Source: Candidatus Fusobacterium pullicola
GTDB taxonomy: Bacteria; Fusobacteriota; Fusobacteriia; Fusobacteriales; Fusobacteriaceae
NCBI GenBank assembly: GCA_018883725.1
Contig: JAHLFN010000055.1
Span: forward strand, 1 to 34,519
DNA: 34,519 nucleotides
Direction of reading: 5' to 3'
Below, piece after piece: positions 1 to 9,265 of the stretch (positions are counted from its first letter, which is position 1; each line of letters opens with the position of its first letter). The position numbers and the translations under genes were made by a program. The notes under the pieces are model-generated. The model saw only the letters and a program-made list of their open reading frames with translations. It was not told where the DNA came from and made no database searches.

Positions 1-447
1 CTAGTACATGGTATGCTACACCCAGAGATGGGACATATAATAATAAAAAGACACCCTAAAGATAACTATGAAGGAAAGTGTCCATTTCATAAAGATTGCT
101 TAGAGGGAATGGCAGCAGGTCCAGCTATAGAGGCTAGATGGGGGAAAAAAGGATATGAGCTACCATCAGATCATGAAGCTTGGGATTTAGAAGCTTACTA
201 TATAGCTCAAGGATTAGTTAACTTCATACTAACTCTATCTCCAGAAAAAATAATTCTAGGTGGTGGAGTTATGAAACAGGAACAACTATTTCCAAAGATA
301 AGAAAAGAGATTGTTGAACTATTAAAAGGATATATTCAAACAACTGAAATTTTAGAAAATATTGATAACTATATTGTTTATCCTGAATTAGGTGATAATG
401 CTGGTCTTCTAGGAGCAGTGGCTTTAACTCTAGAAAATAATTATTAA
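1..447 (+). CDS. ROK-family fructokinase, 5'-truncated by the window edge
   Basis: The reading frame is open from the first base and ends at TAA 445-447, so only the C-terminal ~148 residues are present. The visible part begins with HGMLHPEMGH followed by CPFHKDCLEG, the zinc-binding His/Cys pattern of bacterial ROK fructokinases. GPAIEARWG and the C-terminal ILGGGVM segment also fit ROK sugar kinases. The family phosphorylates fructose (or a related hexose) with ATP in the cytosol. The ATP-binding N-terminus and catalytic aspartate lie outside the window. No sugar transporter is visible beside it, so the substrate is inferred from the motif alone; another ROK hexokinase is possible. Confidence 0.85.
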   Translation, partial: LVHGMLHPEMGHIIIKRHPKDNYEGKCPFHKDCLEGMAAGPAIEARWGKKGYELPSDHEAWDLEAYYIAQGLVNFILTLSPEKIILGGGVMKQEQLFPKIRKEIVELLKGYIQTTEILENIDNYIVYPELGDNAGLLGAVALTLENNY

Positions 448-453
448 AAAAAT

Positions 454-489
454 AAAGAAGAGGGATGAATAAAATTTCCCTCTTCTTTT
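454..489. terminator. Bidirectional intrinsic terminator between convergent genes
   Basis: A perfect 12-bp stem (454-465 with 477-488) with an 11-base loop sits between the ROK kinase stop and the alanine symporter stop. The arms are A-rich on the left and T-rich on the right, so each strand reads a stem running into a U-rich tail. It serves both convergent genes. Confidence 0.85.
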
Positions 490-492
490 AAA

Positions 493-1946
493 TTATCTAT
501 TTTTATCCTCATAAAACACAGGGATTTTATCCTCTTCTGCTACTTCTTTCTTAAGTATATATCTAGTTTTATAGTCTTTAAATAGTTTAAAGAAAGTTCC
601 ACTTAAAGATAGAATAACAGCGATATTTATAAAAGTAGGAATAGCAGTTGTAAAATCTGCAAACAGCCATACTTTAGCCCCAGGCATTCCTATTGTTGTA
701 GCCATTACTACCATTACAAATCCAGGAACAGGGTAAAAAATTCTATAAAATTTTAAGATACTATCTTTTAATTTTGGAGATGATTTCATAAGATGTCTTA
801 AGATAATCTCATAATAAGCATACCATCCAGAAGATGTAGTTACTCCAAATAGAAAAATTCCAACAGCGATAAATATTTTACTAGCCGATCCCATACCAGT
901 TTCAAATGCACTTAAAGTAAGAGTCGCTCCAGTAGCTCCACTATTCCATACACCAGTGATAACAATAACTAAACAAGTTAAAGTACAAACAACCATAGTA
1001 TCTACAAATACTTCAAAAGCTCCCCAAAGACCTTGTTTTATAGGATGATCAGTTTGAGCAGAAGAATGTATCATAGGAGAACTTCCCCAACCAGCTTCAT
1101 TACTAAATACAGATCTAGCCATTCCAATTCTCATAGCTTGTCTAAAAGTAGCTCCAGTAAATCCACCAATAGCAGCAGTTCCATTAAAAGCACCTGAAAA
1201 AATAAGTCTAAATGTTTCAGGAAGATTATGAATATTTATTAAAACTATGTATAGAGCTGCTATTACATAGAAAAGGCACATAAAAGGAACAACTTTTCCA
1301 GCTAATTTTCCAAGAGATTTTATCCCACCAATGATAAGAATATAGTTACAAACGATATATATTATACTAGCGTATATTATTTTTATTCCAAAAGCTGAAC
1401 TGATAGCTTCAGATACAGTATAATTTTGTACAGTTATAAAGAAAGTAGAGATAATTCCACCACCAAAAATTATAGCAGGAATAAACCACCACTTAATCCC
1501 CTTTTCTTCACCTAGTCCTTTTTCCATATAATAAGTAGGACCTCCATAAAGCTCCCCTTTTTCATCTTTTTCTCTATAATACACACCTAAAGAAACTTCA
1601 GCCATTTTAAGGATCATTCCAACAAAAGCAGCAATCCATAGCCAAAATAGAGCCCCAGGACCTCCAACAGCCATAGCAGTAGCTACTCCACCAATATTTC
1701 CAACACCTACAGAACCACCAATAGCAGTAGAAACGGCTTCAAAAGGAGTAATAAGTCCTTTTCCTCTCCTTCTGCCTTATTTCCTTTTTTTATAATTTTA
1801 AGAATAGTTTCTGAAAATATATGTTTAAGGTAAATAACTTGAAAAAATCCTAATTTAAAAGTAAAATATAGACCAGTTCCTAGAATTATCACAATAATAG
1901 GTAGTCCCCACAAAAAATTAACAAAAGCTTCGAAATAATTTAACAT
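493..1946 (-). pseudogene. Sodium:alanine symporter (AGCS family), interrupted by a one-base frameshift
   Basis: Two leftward reading frames together make one AGCS transporter. The N-terminal 79-codon frame (1946 to 1707) starts with MLNYFEAFVNFLWG after a gggggag ribosome site. The C-terminal frame (down to 493) carries the AGCS signature around NEAGWGSSPMIHSSAQTD and many membrane helices. Between them the sequence still encodes TPFEAVSTAIGGSVGVGNIG, but in the second frame. The switch falls at a run of four T (1759-1762 on the + strand, AAAA on the coding strand). One extra A restores a continuous 484-residue protein, the usual family length. The family imports alanine or glycine with Na+. 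The gene follows the C26 hydrolase by 35 bases and probably shares its operon. The lesion may be a real mutation, a phase-variable tract or a homopolymer sequencing error. Confidence 0.88.
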
Positions 1947-1981
1947 TTTTATATCTCCCCCATTTAAATTTTTTAACTTTT

Positions 1982-2704
1982 CTATTTACAACTATTAACA
2001 AATTCAACAAATATTTTTCTCATATCTTCGTTTCCTCTAGCAGTCATCATTTCAGGATGCCATTGTAATCCATAAAGGAATTTGTGATTTTTCATTTGAA
2101 AAGCTTCAATTACTCCATCTTCAGTTACAGCTATAATTGTTAAATTTTCCCCCAACTTATCAACTGCTTGATGATGAAAAGAGTTAGTAGAGATCTCTTT
2201 TCCAAAAAGTTTACTTAAGATATTATCGTTATCAGTAATTTTAACCTTATGAACTGCTAATTCAGGAAAAAAGTCTTGACTATGTTTTAATACTTCAGTT
2301 CCTTTATATCTTAGATCTTGAAAAAGAGTTCCACCTAAAAATACATTGATTAATTGATGACCTCTACAGATACCAAGTATAGGTTTATTAGTTTTAAAGA
2401 ACTCTTTTAAGATAAGAAATTCACATTCATCTCTTTCTGGGGAGATGATTCCCATATTTTGTTCAAAATCTTGTCCATAGTAGCTAGGATTAATATCTAC
2501 TCCTCCAGCAAAGATAATTCCATCAAGTAGTTCAAGTTGTTTTTTGATTACTTCTAGATTAGAGGTAACAGGTAAAACAATAGGAATACCTCCACTTTCT
2601 ATAATAGATTTTGAATAGTCGATGCTGACAGTAGTTCTATGGTAGTTTCTAAGACCATCTTCTATTTCATAAGCTGATGTTATACCTATTATAGGTTTTT
2701 TCAT
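1982..2704 (-). CDS. Peptidase C26 / class I glutamine amidotransferase-like hydrolase (gamma-glutamyl-GABA hydrolase type)
   Basis: A 240-residue protein. The start at 2704 (MKKPIIGITSAYE) is chosen over an upstream in-frame ATG at 2740 because a GGAGG lies about 10 bases before it. The nucleophile motif GICRGHQLINV and the later QWHPE are the Cys and His of the class I amidotransferase triad. The FAGGVDINPSYYG segment is typical of the PuuD/peptidase C26 group, which cleaves gamma-glutamyl bonds such as gamma-glutamyl-GABA. It is first in a leftward pair with an alanine-type symporter, suggesting amino-acid or gamma-glutamyl compound use. The rest of the Puu putrescine pathway is not in the window, so the exact substrate is unknown. 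Confidence 0.85.
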   Translation of the reverse strand: MKKPIIGITSAYEIEDGLRNYHRTTVSIDYSKSIIESGGIPIVLPVTSNLEVIKKQLELLDGIIFAGGVDINPSYYGQDFEQNMGIISPERDECEFLILKEFFKTNKPILGICRGHQLINVFLGGTLFQDLRYKGTEVLKHSQDFFPELAVHKVKITDNDNILSKLFGKEISTNSFHHQAVDKLGENLTIIAVTEDGVIEAFQMKNHKFLYGLQWHPEMMTARGNEDMRKIFVEFVNSCK

Positions 2705-2775
2705 ATAAATCTTTCCTCCTTTTTTGTATTTTTTTTCCAAAATATTATAATAATAAAAATAATTTATTTTTTTTT

Positions 2776-2803
2776 ATTATAACATAAATACAAAAGAGAG
2801 CAA
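2776..2803 (-). promoter_or_regulatory. Predicted sigma70-type promoter for the C26 hydrolase/symporter pair
   Basis: On the minus strand TTGCTC (2798-2803) is followed after 16 bases by TATAAT (2776-2781), preceded by TGT as in extended -10 promoters. It faces the hydrolase gene 72 bases away and is back to back with the miaB promoter. Confidence 0.6.
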
Positions 2804-2847
2804 GTATTAAATTAGAAAAAGTTTATTAAAATGTAACTATTTTTTAT

Positions 2848-2876
2848 TTGAAAAATATAGAAAAAACTGGTAAAAT
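2848..2876 (+). promoter_or_regulatory. Predicted sigma70-type promoter of the miaB-rho operon
   Basis: TTGAAA (2848-2853), a 17-base spacer and TAAAAT (2871-2876) preceded by TGG, an extended -10. The predicted leader to the miaB GTG is about 60 bases. Confidence 0.65.
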
Positions 2877-2944
2877 GATAAGATGAGTTATTTTGTCAAA
2901 AATCAAAAAAGACTAAAAAAATGTTATTAATAGGAGGAAAAATA

Positions 2945-4255
2945 GTGAAAAAAGCTTCAATCATAACTTATGGTTGTCAAATGAACGTAAACGAAAGTGC
3001 AAAAATAAAAAAGATGTTCCAAAATATGGGATATGAAATTACTGATAATATAGAAGAATCTGATGTTACTTTTTTAAATACATGTACAGTAAGAGAGGGA
3101 GCAGCAACTCAAATCTATGGTAAATTAGGAGAGTTAAAGCACATAAAAGAAAATAAAGGTATGATAATAGGAGTAACTGGATGTTTTGCTCAAGAGCAAG
3201 GTATTGAGTTAGTAAAAAAATTCCCACAAATAGATATTGTTATGGGAAACCAAAATATAGGAAGAATACCGCAAGCTATAGATGATATAGAGCATGGAGT
3301 AGATAAGCATCTTGTTTTCACAGACTGTGAAGATGATCTACCACCTAGATTAGATGCTGATTTCGAATCTAAGAAAACAGCTTCAATCTCAATAACTTAT
3401 GGATGTAATAACTTCTGTGCATATTGTATAGTACCATATGTTAGAGGAAGAGAGAGATCAGTTCCTATGGAAGAGATCTTACATGATGTAAGACAGTATG
3501 TATCTAAAGGATATAAAGAGATAATATTACTTGGACAAAACGTAAACTCTTATGGAAAAGAGTTCACAAATGGAGATAATTTTGCAAGGTTACTAGAGGA
3601 GATCTGTAAAGTAGAGGGAGACTTTATAGTTAGATTTGTTTCTCCACACCCTAGAGATTTCACAGATGAAGTAATTGATGTAATTGCTAAAAATGAAAAG
3701 ATAGCAAGATCATTACACCTTCCATTACAAGCTGGATCATCAACTATATTAAAGGCTATGAATAGAGGATATACTAAAGAGCAGTATATAGCTTTAGCTA
3801 ACAAAATAAAAGAAAGAATACCAGGAGTAGCCCTTACAGCAGATATTATAGTTGGATTCCCTGGAGAAACAGAAGAGGATTTCCAAGATACATTAGATGT
3901 AGTAAGAGAAATTCAATTTGACAACAGTTTCATGTTTATGTACTCTATAAGAAAGGGAACAAGAGCAGCTACTATGGAAAATCAAATAGATGAGGCTGTA
4001 AAGAAGGATAGACTTCAAAGATTAATAGATGTACAAACAGCATGCTCATTAGCAGAGAGTAAAACATATGTCGGAAAAACTGTAAGAGTGTTAGTAGAGG
4101 GAGAAAGTAAGAAAAACAAAGAGGTATTAAGTGGAAGAACTTCTACTAACAAGATAGTTCTATTTAAGGGAGATAAAGCTTTAGAGGGAACTTTCGTAAA
4201 TGTAAAGATAAATGATTGTAAAACATGGACTTTATATGGAGATATTGTAGAGTAA
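2945..4255 (+). CDS. miaB: tRNA-2-methylthio-N6-dimethylallyladenosine synthase MiaB
   Basis: A 436-residue methylthiotransferase that adds the 2-methylthio group to i6A37 of tRNAs reading UNN codons. An AGGAGG at 2932-2937 sits 7 bases before GTG 2945, so GTG is preferred to the in-frame ATG 2921, which has no ribosome site. From that start, the N-terminal UPF0004 domain has cysteines 11, 47 and 80 for the auxiliary [4Fe-4S] cluster. The radical SAM motif is C154-x3-C158-x2-C161 ([10 protein letters not shown]). The C-terminal ~60 residues are a TRAM domain ending TLYGDIVE. All cluster cysteines are present and length is normal. The stop is 25 bases before rho, so the two genes are probably co-transcribed. 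Confidence 0.96.
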   Translation: MKKASIITYGCQMNVNESAKIKKMFQNMGYEITDNIEESDVTFLNTCTVREGAATQIYGKLGELKHIKENKGMIIGVTGCFAQEQGIELVKKFPQIDIVMGNQNIGRIPQAIDDIEHGVDKHLVFTDCEDDLPPRLDADFESKKTASISITYGCNNFCAYCIVPYVRGRERSVPMEEILHDVRQYVSKGYKEIILLGQNVNSYGKEFTNGDNFARLLEEICKVEGDFIVRFVSPHPRDFTDEVIDVIAKNEKIARSLHLPLQAGSSTILKAMNRGYTKEQYIALANKIKERIPGVALTADIIVGFPGETEEDFQDTLDVVREIQFDNSFMFMYSIRKGTRAATMENQIDEAVKKDRLQRLIDVQTACSLAESKTYVGKTVRVLVEGESKKNKEVLSGRTSTNKIVLFKGDKALEGTFVNVKINDCKTWTLYGDIVE

Positions 4256-4280
4256 AATATTATTTAATATTGAGGTGGAT

Positions 4281-5528
4281 ATGGATAGATTGGATAAGTT
4301 TCTTTTAAAGGAGCTTTTAGAGATAGCAAAACAGCTAGGATTAACAATAAAATCTGGAATAAAGAAAAATGAGATAAAAGAGTTAATTGAAAAGGATATC
4401 GAAAGTAAAGAGGGAACTGACATAGCATGGGGAGTTTTAGAAGTTCTCCCAGATGGATATGGATTTTTGAGAGGAACAAGTGTAGAAAAGGATATATATG
4501 TTTCAGCTTCACAAGTAAGAAAATTCAAATTAAGAACTGAAGATAGAGTCGTAGGAGAGGTAAGAGAACCTTCTGGAGATGAGAAAAACTATGCTTTAAA
4601 AAAGGTTTTACTAGTTAATGATGGAACTTTAGAAGCAGCTGAATCTAGAGTACCTTTTGAAGAGCTTATTCCAGCATATCCAACAGAGAAGTTTACTTTA
4701 GAAACAGATAGCAAGAATATATCAGGAAGAATAATAGATCTAATAGCACCAATAGGGAGAGGGCAAAGAGCCCTTATAATAGCTCCACCAAAAGCTGGAA
4801 AAACTATGTTGATAAGTAGTCTTGCAAACTCAATAATGCAGACTAGTAAAGATGTAGAGGTATGGATTTTATTAATAGATGAGAGACCAGAAGAGGTTAC
4901 AGATATAAAAGAGACTGTAATTGGGGCACAGGTATTTGCTTCTACCTTTGATGAGGATCCTAAAAATCATATTAAAGTAACTGAAAGTATCTTAGAGAGA
5001 GCTAAAAGAAAAGTAGAAAATGGCGAGAATATAGTTATTTTAATGGATTCGTTGACAAGGCTTGCAAGAGCTTACAATATAGTGATACCATCTAGTGGAA
5101 AATTAATATCTGGAGGTATAGATCCGACAGCTTTATATTATCCTAAAAACTTTTTCGGAACTGCTAGAAATATTAGAGGGGGAGGAAGTTTAACTATAAT
5201 TGCTACTGTTCTTGTAGATACAGGTAGTAAGATGGACGATATAATTTACGAAGAGTTTAAATCTACAGGAAACTGTGATATTCATTTAGATAGAAACTTA
5301 GCTGAACTTAGATTATTCCCAGCAATAGATATTCAACGTTCTGGAACTAGAAAAGAGGATCTATTAATTCCTAAAAAAGAGTTAGAAGCAATTTGGAAGA
5401 TAAGAAGACATCTTTCAAAATTTGATAAAGCTGAAAGTTTAAAAAGATTAGTAGATACATTAAAAAGTACTCAAAGTAATAAAAGTATGCTAGAACAGTT
5501 TGAAAAAGGGGTAAAGGATGAGAAATAA
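4281..5528 (+). CDS. rho: Transcription termination factor Rho
   Basis: A 415-residue hexameric RNA helicase that terminates transcription. ATG 4281 is taken as the start because GAGG (4272-4275) lies 5 bases upstream; the in-frame GTG 4275 overlaps that site. In order there is a Rho_N helical region (~1-45), a cold-shock-like RNA-binding domain (~48-115, YGFLRG) and the ATPase core. The core has Walker A APPKAGKT (~168-175), the [12 protein letters not shown] loop (~197-208), Walker [15 protein letters not shown] (~253-266), and the Q- and R-loop region through [16 protein letters not shown] and RNIRGGG. No insertion domain is seen, so it is a short Rho. Its 3' end overlaps the next gene by 11 bases. 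Confidence 0.97.
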   Translation: MDRLDKFLLKELLEIAKQLGLTIKSGIKKNEIKELIEKDIESKEGTDIAWGVLEVLPDGYGFLRGTSVEKDIYVSASQVRKFKLRTEDRVVGEVREPSGDEKNYALKKVLLVNDGTLEAAESRVPFEELIPAYPTEKFTLETDSKNISGRIIDLIAPIGRGQRALIIAPPKAGKTMLISSLANSIMQTSKDVEVWILLIDERPEEVTDIKETVIGAQVFASTFDEDPKNHIKVTESILERAKRKVENGENIVILMDSLTRLARAYNIVIPSSGKLISGGIDPTALYYPKNFFGTARNIRGGGSLTIIATVLVDTGSKMDDIIYEEFKSTGNCDIHLDRNLAELRLFPAIDIQRSGTRKEDLLIPKKELEAIWKIRRHLSKFDKAESLKRLVDTLKSTQSNKSMLEQFEKGVKDEK

Positions 5529-6504
5529 GATAGTTGTACTTATAATATTAATCATAACTTTCTATGTTGGTATGTTAGTTGGAACTCCTTTTAAAACTGA
5601 AGTAGTAGATTTGAAGCAATTTACAGATTATTATGAAGAGGGAGCAGTAGAAACTGGAGGTTGGGAAGTTCAAGCTGATAACTTCTATACTTTTACTAGA
5701 GAATATTCAGTATTCGGAAGTAAAGGAACAGTAACTCCAGTAGATGAAAATAAAATTCCAGAAAAAAAAGTTTATGTAGTCCAAAAAGGTGATACATTAT
5801 CAGAAATAGCAGAAGCCCATGGAATGGGACTGAGTGTTCTTATGGCAAATAACCCAGGAGTATCTGCAAATAATTTAAAAGTTGGACAAAAGCTTACAGT
5901 ATTAACAGGAAATGGAATTTTCTATAAAGTTGGAAAAGGGGATTCTTTAAATAAGATAGCAGAGTTATTCAAAGTTAATATAGATGAAGTAAAGAAGATA
6001 AATAATCTTACTTCAAATACAGTTCAAGTTGGAGATACGCTGTATATAAAAAATCCTAATGTAACAAAATATCTAGGAACAACAAGTCCTACTGTTGATA
6101 ATAGAAGTAGCTTAGGGTTTATAATGCCAATTAAGTATACAGGGTTAACAAGTCCTCAAGGAAATAGATTCCATCCAGTTTTAAAGAGATATATTTATCA
6201 TGCTGGAGCTGACTTAAGAGCTCACTTTGTACCTCTTTATGCTTCAAAAGAGGGAAAAGTAACCTTTGCTGGAACTATGAATGGTTATGGTAAGATAATA
6301 ATTATTCAACATAGTGGAGGATATGAAACTAGATATGGACATCTAGATAAAATTGGAGTTAGAAAAGGACAGTATGTAAAAACTGGAGAGTTAATAGGAA
6401 AAACTGGACAAAGTGGAAGGGTAACAGGACCACATCTTCACTTTGAGCTTAGAAAAAATGGAAAGGCTTTAAATCCAATGAAATATATGCCAAAAACAAA
6501 ATAA
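5518..6504 (+). CDS. Membrane-anchored or secreted LysM-LysM-M23 peptidoglycan endopeptidase
   Basis: A 328-residue cell-wall protein. Residues ~4-22 are a hydrophobic signal or anchor ([17 protein letters not shown]). LysM 1 spans ~84-128 and LysM 2 ~135-177, both starting with the (V/K)xKGDxL pattern that binds glycan. The M23 zinc peptidase domain covers ~215-320, with metal ligands H228 and D232 (HAGAD), H275 (YGHL) and H306/H308 (GPHLHFE), so it looks catalytically competent rather than an EnvC/NlpD-type degenerate activator. It should cleave peptide cross-links in the periplasm. The start overlaps the end of rho by 11 bases, implying coupled translation. The specific bond cut and any role in division are not shown by the sequence. 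Confidence 0.92.
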   Translation: MRNKIVVLIILIITFYVGMLVGTPFKTEVVDLKQFTDYYEEGAVETGGWEVQADNFYTFTREYSVFGSKGTVTPVDENKIPEKKVYVVQKGDTLSEIAEAHGMGLSVLMANNPGVSANNLKVGQKLTVLTGNGIFYKVGKGDSLNKIAELFKVNIDEVKKINNLTSNTVQVGDTLYIKNPNVTKYLGTTSPTVDNRSSLGFIMPIKYTGLTSPQGNRFHPVLKRYIYHAGADLRAHFVPLYASKEGKVTFAGTMNGYGKIIIIQHSGGYETRYGHLDKIGVRKGQYVKTGELIGKTGQSGRVTGPHLHFELRKNGKALNPMKYMPKTK

Positions 6505-6516
6505 AGAGGGATAATT

Positions 6517-7584
6517 ATGAGTAGAGTAGTAAAAGTGGGTAACCTTTTAATAGGTGGAGGAAATCCAGTTGTAATACAATCGATGACAAATACAACAACA
6601 AGTAATGTAGAAGCTACAGTTGCACAAATTAAGAAATTAGAATCTGCTGGATGCCAAATGGTGAGAATGACAATTAATAACGAAGAGGCAGCTAAGGCAA
6701 TAGGGGAGATTAAGAAAAGAGTAAATATTCCTCTATGTGCAGATATTCATTTTGATTACAAATTAGCTCTACTGGCAATAGAAAATGGAATAGATAAACT
6801 TAGAATTAATCCTGGAAATATAGGTTCTGATGAGAATATAAAGGCTGTTGTAGAAAAAGCAAAAGAAAGAAATATTCCAATAAGAATAGGTGTAAACTCA
6901 GGTTCAATTGAGAAACATATACTTGAAAAATATGGAAAACCAACTGCTGATGGAATGGTAGAAAGTGCAATGTATCATATAAATCTATTGGAAAAAAATG
7001 GATTTGAAGATATAATAATCTCACTAAAGGCAAGTAATGTTAAGATGATGGTAGACGCGTATAGAAAAATAAGCAAATTAGTAGATTATCCATTACATTT
7101 GGGAGTAACAGAGGCTGGAACAGCTTTTCAAGGAACTGTAAAATCTGCAATAGGAATAGGATCATTATTAGTAGATGGAATAGGAGATACAATAAGAGTT
7201 TCTCTTACTGAAGATCCAGTAGAAGAGATAAAAGTTGCTAAGGAAATACTTAAGGTTTTAGGACTTATAGATGCTGGAGTTGAGATTGTATCATGCCCAA
7301 CTTGTGGTAGAACAGAGATAGATTTGATAGGGTTAGCTAAAAAAGTTGAAAAAGAGTTTGAAAACGAGAAGAGAAAGATTAAGATAGCTGTAATGGGGTG
7401 TATTGTAAATGGACCTGGAGAAGCTAGAGAAGCAGACTACGGTGTAGCTGGAGGAAAAGGTGTAGGAGTTCTTTTCAAAAAAGGACAGGTAGTTAAAAAG
7501 GTAGATGAATCTGAAATATTAATTGAGTTAAAAAAGTTAATAATGGAGGATATGGAAAATGAAAATATGGAGAGTAATAATTAG
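6517..7584 (+). CDS. ispG: 4-hydroxy-3-methylbut-2-en-1-yl diphosphate synthase IspG
   Basis: A 355-residue MEP-pathway enzyme converting MEcPP to HMBPP using a [4Fe-4S] cluster and reduced flavodoxin or ferredoxin. The N-terminal TIM barrel begins with [20 protein letters not shown]. The cluster cysteines are C260 and C263 (CPTCGRTE) and C295 ([11 protein letters not shown]), with the conserved Glu two residues after GPG. The length matches the compact bacterial form. It lies 12 bases after the M23 gene and overlaps the following lipoprotein gene by 26 bases. Its pathway partner ispH is 15 kb away in this window in a separate operon. Confidence 0.96.
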   Translation: MSRVVKVGNLLIGGGNPVVIQSMTNTTTSNVEATVAQIKKLESAGCQMVRMTINNEEAAKAIGEIKKRVNIPLCADIHFDYKLALLAIENGIDKLRINPGNIGSDENIKAVVEKAKERNIPIRIGVNSGSIEKHILEKYGKPTADGMVESAMYHINLLEKNGFEDIIISLKASNVKMMVDAYRKISKLVDYPLHLGVTEAGTAFQGTVKSAIGIGSLLVDGIGDTIRVSLTEDPVEEIKVAKEILKVLGLIDAGVEIVSCPTCGRTEIDLIGLAKKVEKEFENEKRKIKIAVMGCIVNGPGEAREADYGVAGGKGVGVLFKKGQVVKKVDESEILIELKKLIMEDMENENMESNN

Positions 7585-7972
7585 TGTACTTTTTATTCTT
7601 TTAACAGCGTGTACATCTATTAGAAGTAATGAAAATATCTCTTTAGATAAGATAGCTGGAAGAAAAAAAGTGGTTATAAATTATGATAGAGGAAGATATA
7701 ATAGTGTAAAATTAGATAATATTGTTATTGATTCAGGAAGAGAGTATTATGTAAAAGAGGGAGCGTACACTCTTTCATACATAGAAGAAACATTCTTAAA
7801 TGGATATATAGATCTTTCTTGGCAAGGAAGTAAGGGAAGAGCTGGAGATAGCAGTAGAAAAATTCCAACAAATAAAGTGGTAGAGATCCAAGAGGACACA
7901 GAGATAAACTTAGAGAATCACACAGTTCAAATTAATTTCTCTGGAAGTATAAATTCTAATAAGAAGTTTTAA
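7559..7972 (+). CDS. Small putative lipoprotein of unknown function
   Basis: A 137-residue protein starting inside the end of ispG (26-base overlap), with GGAGG at 7545-7549. The N-terminus has a short charged start, a hydrophobic run and a lipobox LLTAC with the acylated Cys at position 18, so it should be a lipoprotein at the outer or inner membrane. The mature part is polar, beta-strand-like and rich in Lys, Asp and Ile (for example [19 protein letters not shown]). I do not recognise a domain. It ends where the predicted ECF promoter of the next operon begins. Confidence 0.8.
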   Translation: MKIWRVIISVLFILLTACTSIRSNENISLDKIAGRKKVVINYDRGRYNSVKLDNIVIDSGREYYVKEGAYTLSYIEETFLNGYIDLSWQGSKGRAGDSSRKIPTNKVVEIQEDTEINLENHTVQINFSGSINSNKKF

Positions 7973-7998
7973 ACTTTTTTTAATAGAATGGCGTCTAA
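7972..7998 (+). promoter_or_regulatory. Candidate ECF-sigma-type promoter upstream of the sigma factor gene
   Basis: AACTT (7972-7976) is followed after 16 bases by GTCTAA (7993-7998). This resembles the AAC-type -35 and TCTAA-type -10 of group-4 sigma promoters rather than TTGACA/TATAAT. It lies 32 bases before the sigma gene ATG, where an autoregulatory promoter would be expected. A weak sigma70-like TATAAA follows at about 8003, so this is a prediction only. Confidence 0.45.
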
Positions 7999-8029
7999 AT
8001 GATATAAAAAAGTGTGAGGGTAGAAATTA

Positions 8030-8479
8030 ATGGACTTTGATGAGATTTTCGAGGAGTATTTTGATAGGATATATTACAAAGTTTTAGGGGTAGTAAAAAA
8101 TCCTGAAGATGCTGAAGACATATCTCAGGAAGTTTTTATGAGTGTCTATAGAAACTTAAAGAGCTTTCGTTCTGAAAGTAATATATATACTTGGATATAC
8201 AAGATTGCAATTAATAAGATTTATGATTTTTTTAGAAAAAGAAAGATAGAGTTAGATATTAATGAGGAGATATTGATGTTAGAGGATAATAGCAATATTG
8301 AGACATCAATTTTTTTAGAGGAAAAATTGAAATTAATATCACCTAAAGAGAGAGAGATCGTAATACTGAAAGATATATATGGATATAAGTTAAAAGAGAT
8401 AGCAGATATGAAAAATATCAATATCTCAACAATAAAATCTATATATTATAAGGCAATCAAGGATATGGGAGGAAATTGA
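8030..8479 (+). CDS. ECF (group 4) RNA polymerase sigma factor
   Basis: A 149-residue sigma factor with only regions 2 and 4. Region 2 (~5-72) has the DAEDISQEVFMSVYRNL core and the -10-recognition helix near FRSESNIYTWIYKIAINK. Region 4 (~98-146) has the helix-turn-helix SPKEREIVILKDIYGYKLKE through NISTIKS. Both regions are intact, although the protein is slightly shorter than a typical ECF sigma. A gaggg sequence lies about 9 bases before the ATG. The next gene starts one base after its TGA, the usual place for an anti-sigma factor. It probably directs RNA polymerase to envelope-stress promoters, including a candidate one in front of itself. A sigma E with this role is known in Fusobacterium nucleatum; whether this is its orthologue needs a comparison. 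Confidence 0.88.
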   Translation: MDFDEIFEEYFDRIYYKVLGVVKNPEDAEDISQEVFMSVYRNLKSFRSESNIYTWIYKIAINKIYDFFRKRKIELDINEEILMLEDNSNIETSIFLEEKLKLISPKEREIVILKDIYGYKLKEIADMKNINISTIKSIYYKAIKDMGGN

Positions 8480-8480
8480 T

Positions 8481-8801
8481 ATGGTATCACCAAAAGATAG
8501 AGTAAAAGCTAATATATATAAAGAGTTGTTTGAGCAGGAGAAAAGAAAAAATAAAAGAAAATCACTATTTTCAGTTTCACTATTTTTTCTAGGGATTTTT
8601 ACAAGCTCGACTTATCAAATGTTAATTAGTGAGACGCCTATAGAATCAACTTTAAATTATGCTATAAATAAAACTACAAATAAGGTAAGTTATGGAAAGA
8701 GTGATTTATCTTTAGAGCATTTCTTTAATCCAAACTTTTTTGATGATAAAAAAATAGAGATAGATACTGATGAATTATTTGGATTAGATACGCAGATATA
8801 G
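8481..8801 (+). CDS. Single-pass membrane protein, candidate anti-sigma factor
   Basis: A 106-residue protein one base downstream of the sigma gene, with GGAGG inside the sigma 3' end. Residues 1-28 are highly charged (KDRVKANIYKELFEQEKRKNK) and probably cytoplasmic. Residues ~29-49 (LFSVSLFFLGIFTSSTYQML) form one membrane segment. The remaining ~55 residues would face the periplasm and are acidic at the end. It lacks the HxxxCxxC zinc anti-sigma motif. Position and topology are those of a membrane-bound anti-sigma, but no recognised anti-sigma domain is seen, so the role is inferred. Confidence 0.75.
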   Translation: MVSPKDRVKANIYKELFEQEKRKNKRKSLFSVSLFFLGIFTSSTYQMLISETPIESTLNYAINKTTNKVSYGKSDLSLEHFFNPNFFDDKKIEIDTDELFGLDTQI

Positions 8802-8813
8802 TGGAGGACATCA

Positions 8814-9215
8814 ATGAAAAAGATTATTTATTTCCTTGTAATAGTACTATGCTCAACAACAATAATTGCATCAGAGGGATTAGGAATAGTTTCAGATGAG
8901 GATTTTTTAAAGGTAGGAGTAACATCTGAAAATGTAGAAAAAGCTAAGATGATGGTAAATAGAGTTAGCACTAATTATAAGATGTTAATACTTGAGAAAA
9001 AACAACTAGAGTTAGAAGTGAATAAGTATGTGTTAGAGGGACCAGAGGCTAACCTTGAAAAGATAGATGCTATATTTGATAAAATAGGAGCAATAGAGGC
9101 AAGTATTTTAAAAGATAGAATAAGAAGTCAGATAGAGATGCAAAAATATATTACTCAAGAACAATATTTAAAAGCTAGAGATATAGCTATAAAGAGATTA
9201 AATACTCCAAAATAA
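8814..9215 (+). CDS. Exported helical protein resembling the Spy/CpxP periplasmic family
   Basis: A 133-residue protein with a clear signal peptide (KKIIYFLVIVLCSTTIIA, cleavage about residue 19-20) and GGAGG 6 bases before the ATG. The mature part is almost all helix. Its C-terminal half (IGAIEASILKDRIRSQIEM then YITQEQYLKAR) has the spacing and the TxEQ element of the Spy/CpxP/LTxxQ group, periplasmic chaperones or metal-stress sensors that dampen envelope-stress signalling. It is third in the sigma operon and ends at a strong terminator. By analogy it may bind misfolded protein or feed back on the membrane protein encoded before it. The family assignment is by pattern only. Confidence 0.7.
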   Translation: MKKIIYFLVIVLCSTTIIASEGLGIVSDEDFLKVGVTSENVEKAKMMVNRVSTNYKMLILEKKQLELEVNKYVLEGPEANLEKIDAIFDKIGAIEASILKDRIRSQIEMQKYITQEQYLKARDIAIKRLNTPK

Positions 9216-9218
9216 GAG

Positions 9219-9258
9219 AGAGGGTGTTATAAACTAAAAGTTTGTAATACCCTCTTTT
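9219..9258. terminator. Strong bidirectional terminator between the sigma operon and aroA
   Basis: A 17-bp stem (9219-9235 with 9239-9255) closes a 3-base loop, with only two G-U type wobbles read on the + strand. A short T run follows on the right. It separates convergent genes. Confidence 0.85.
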
Positions 9259-9265
9259 GTATCAA

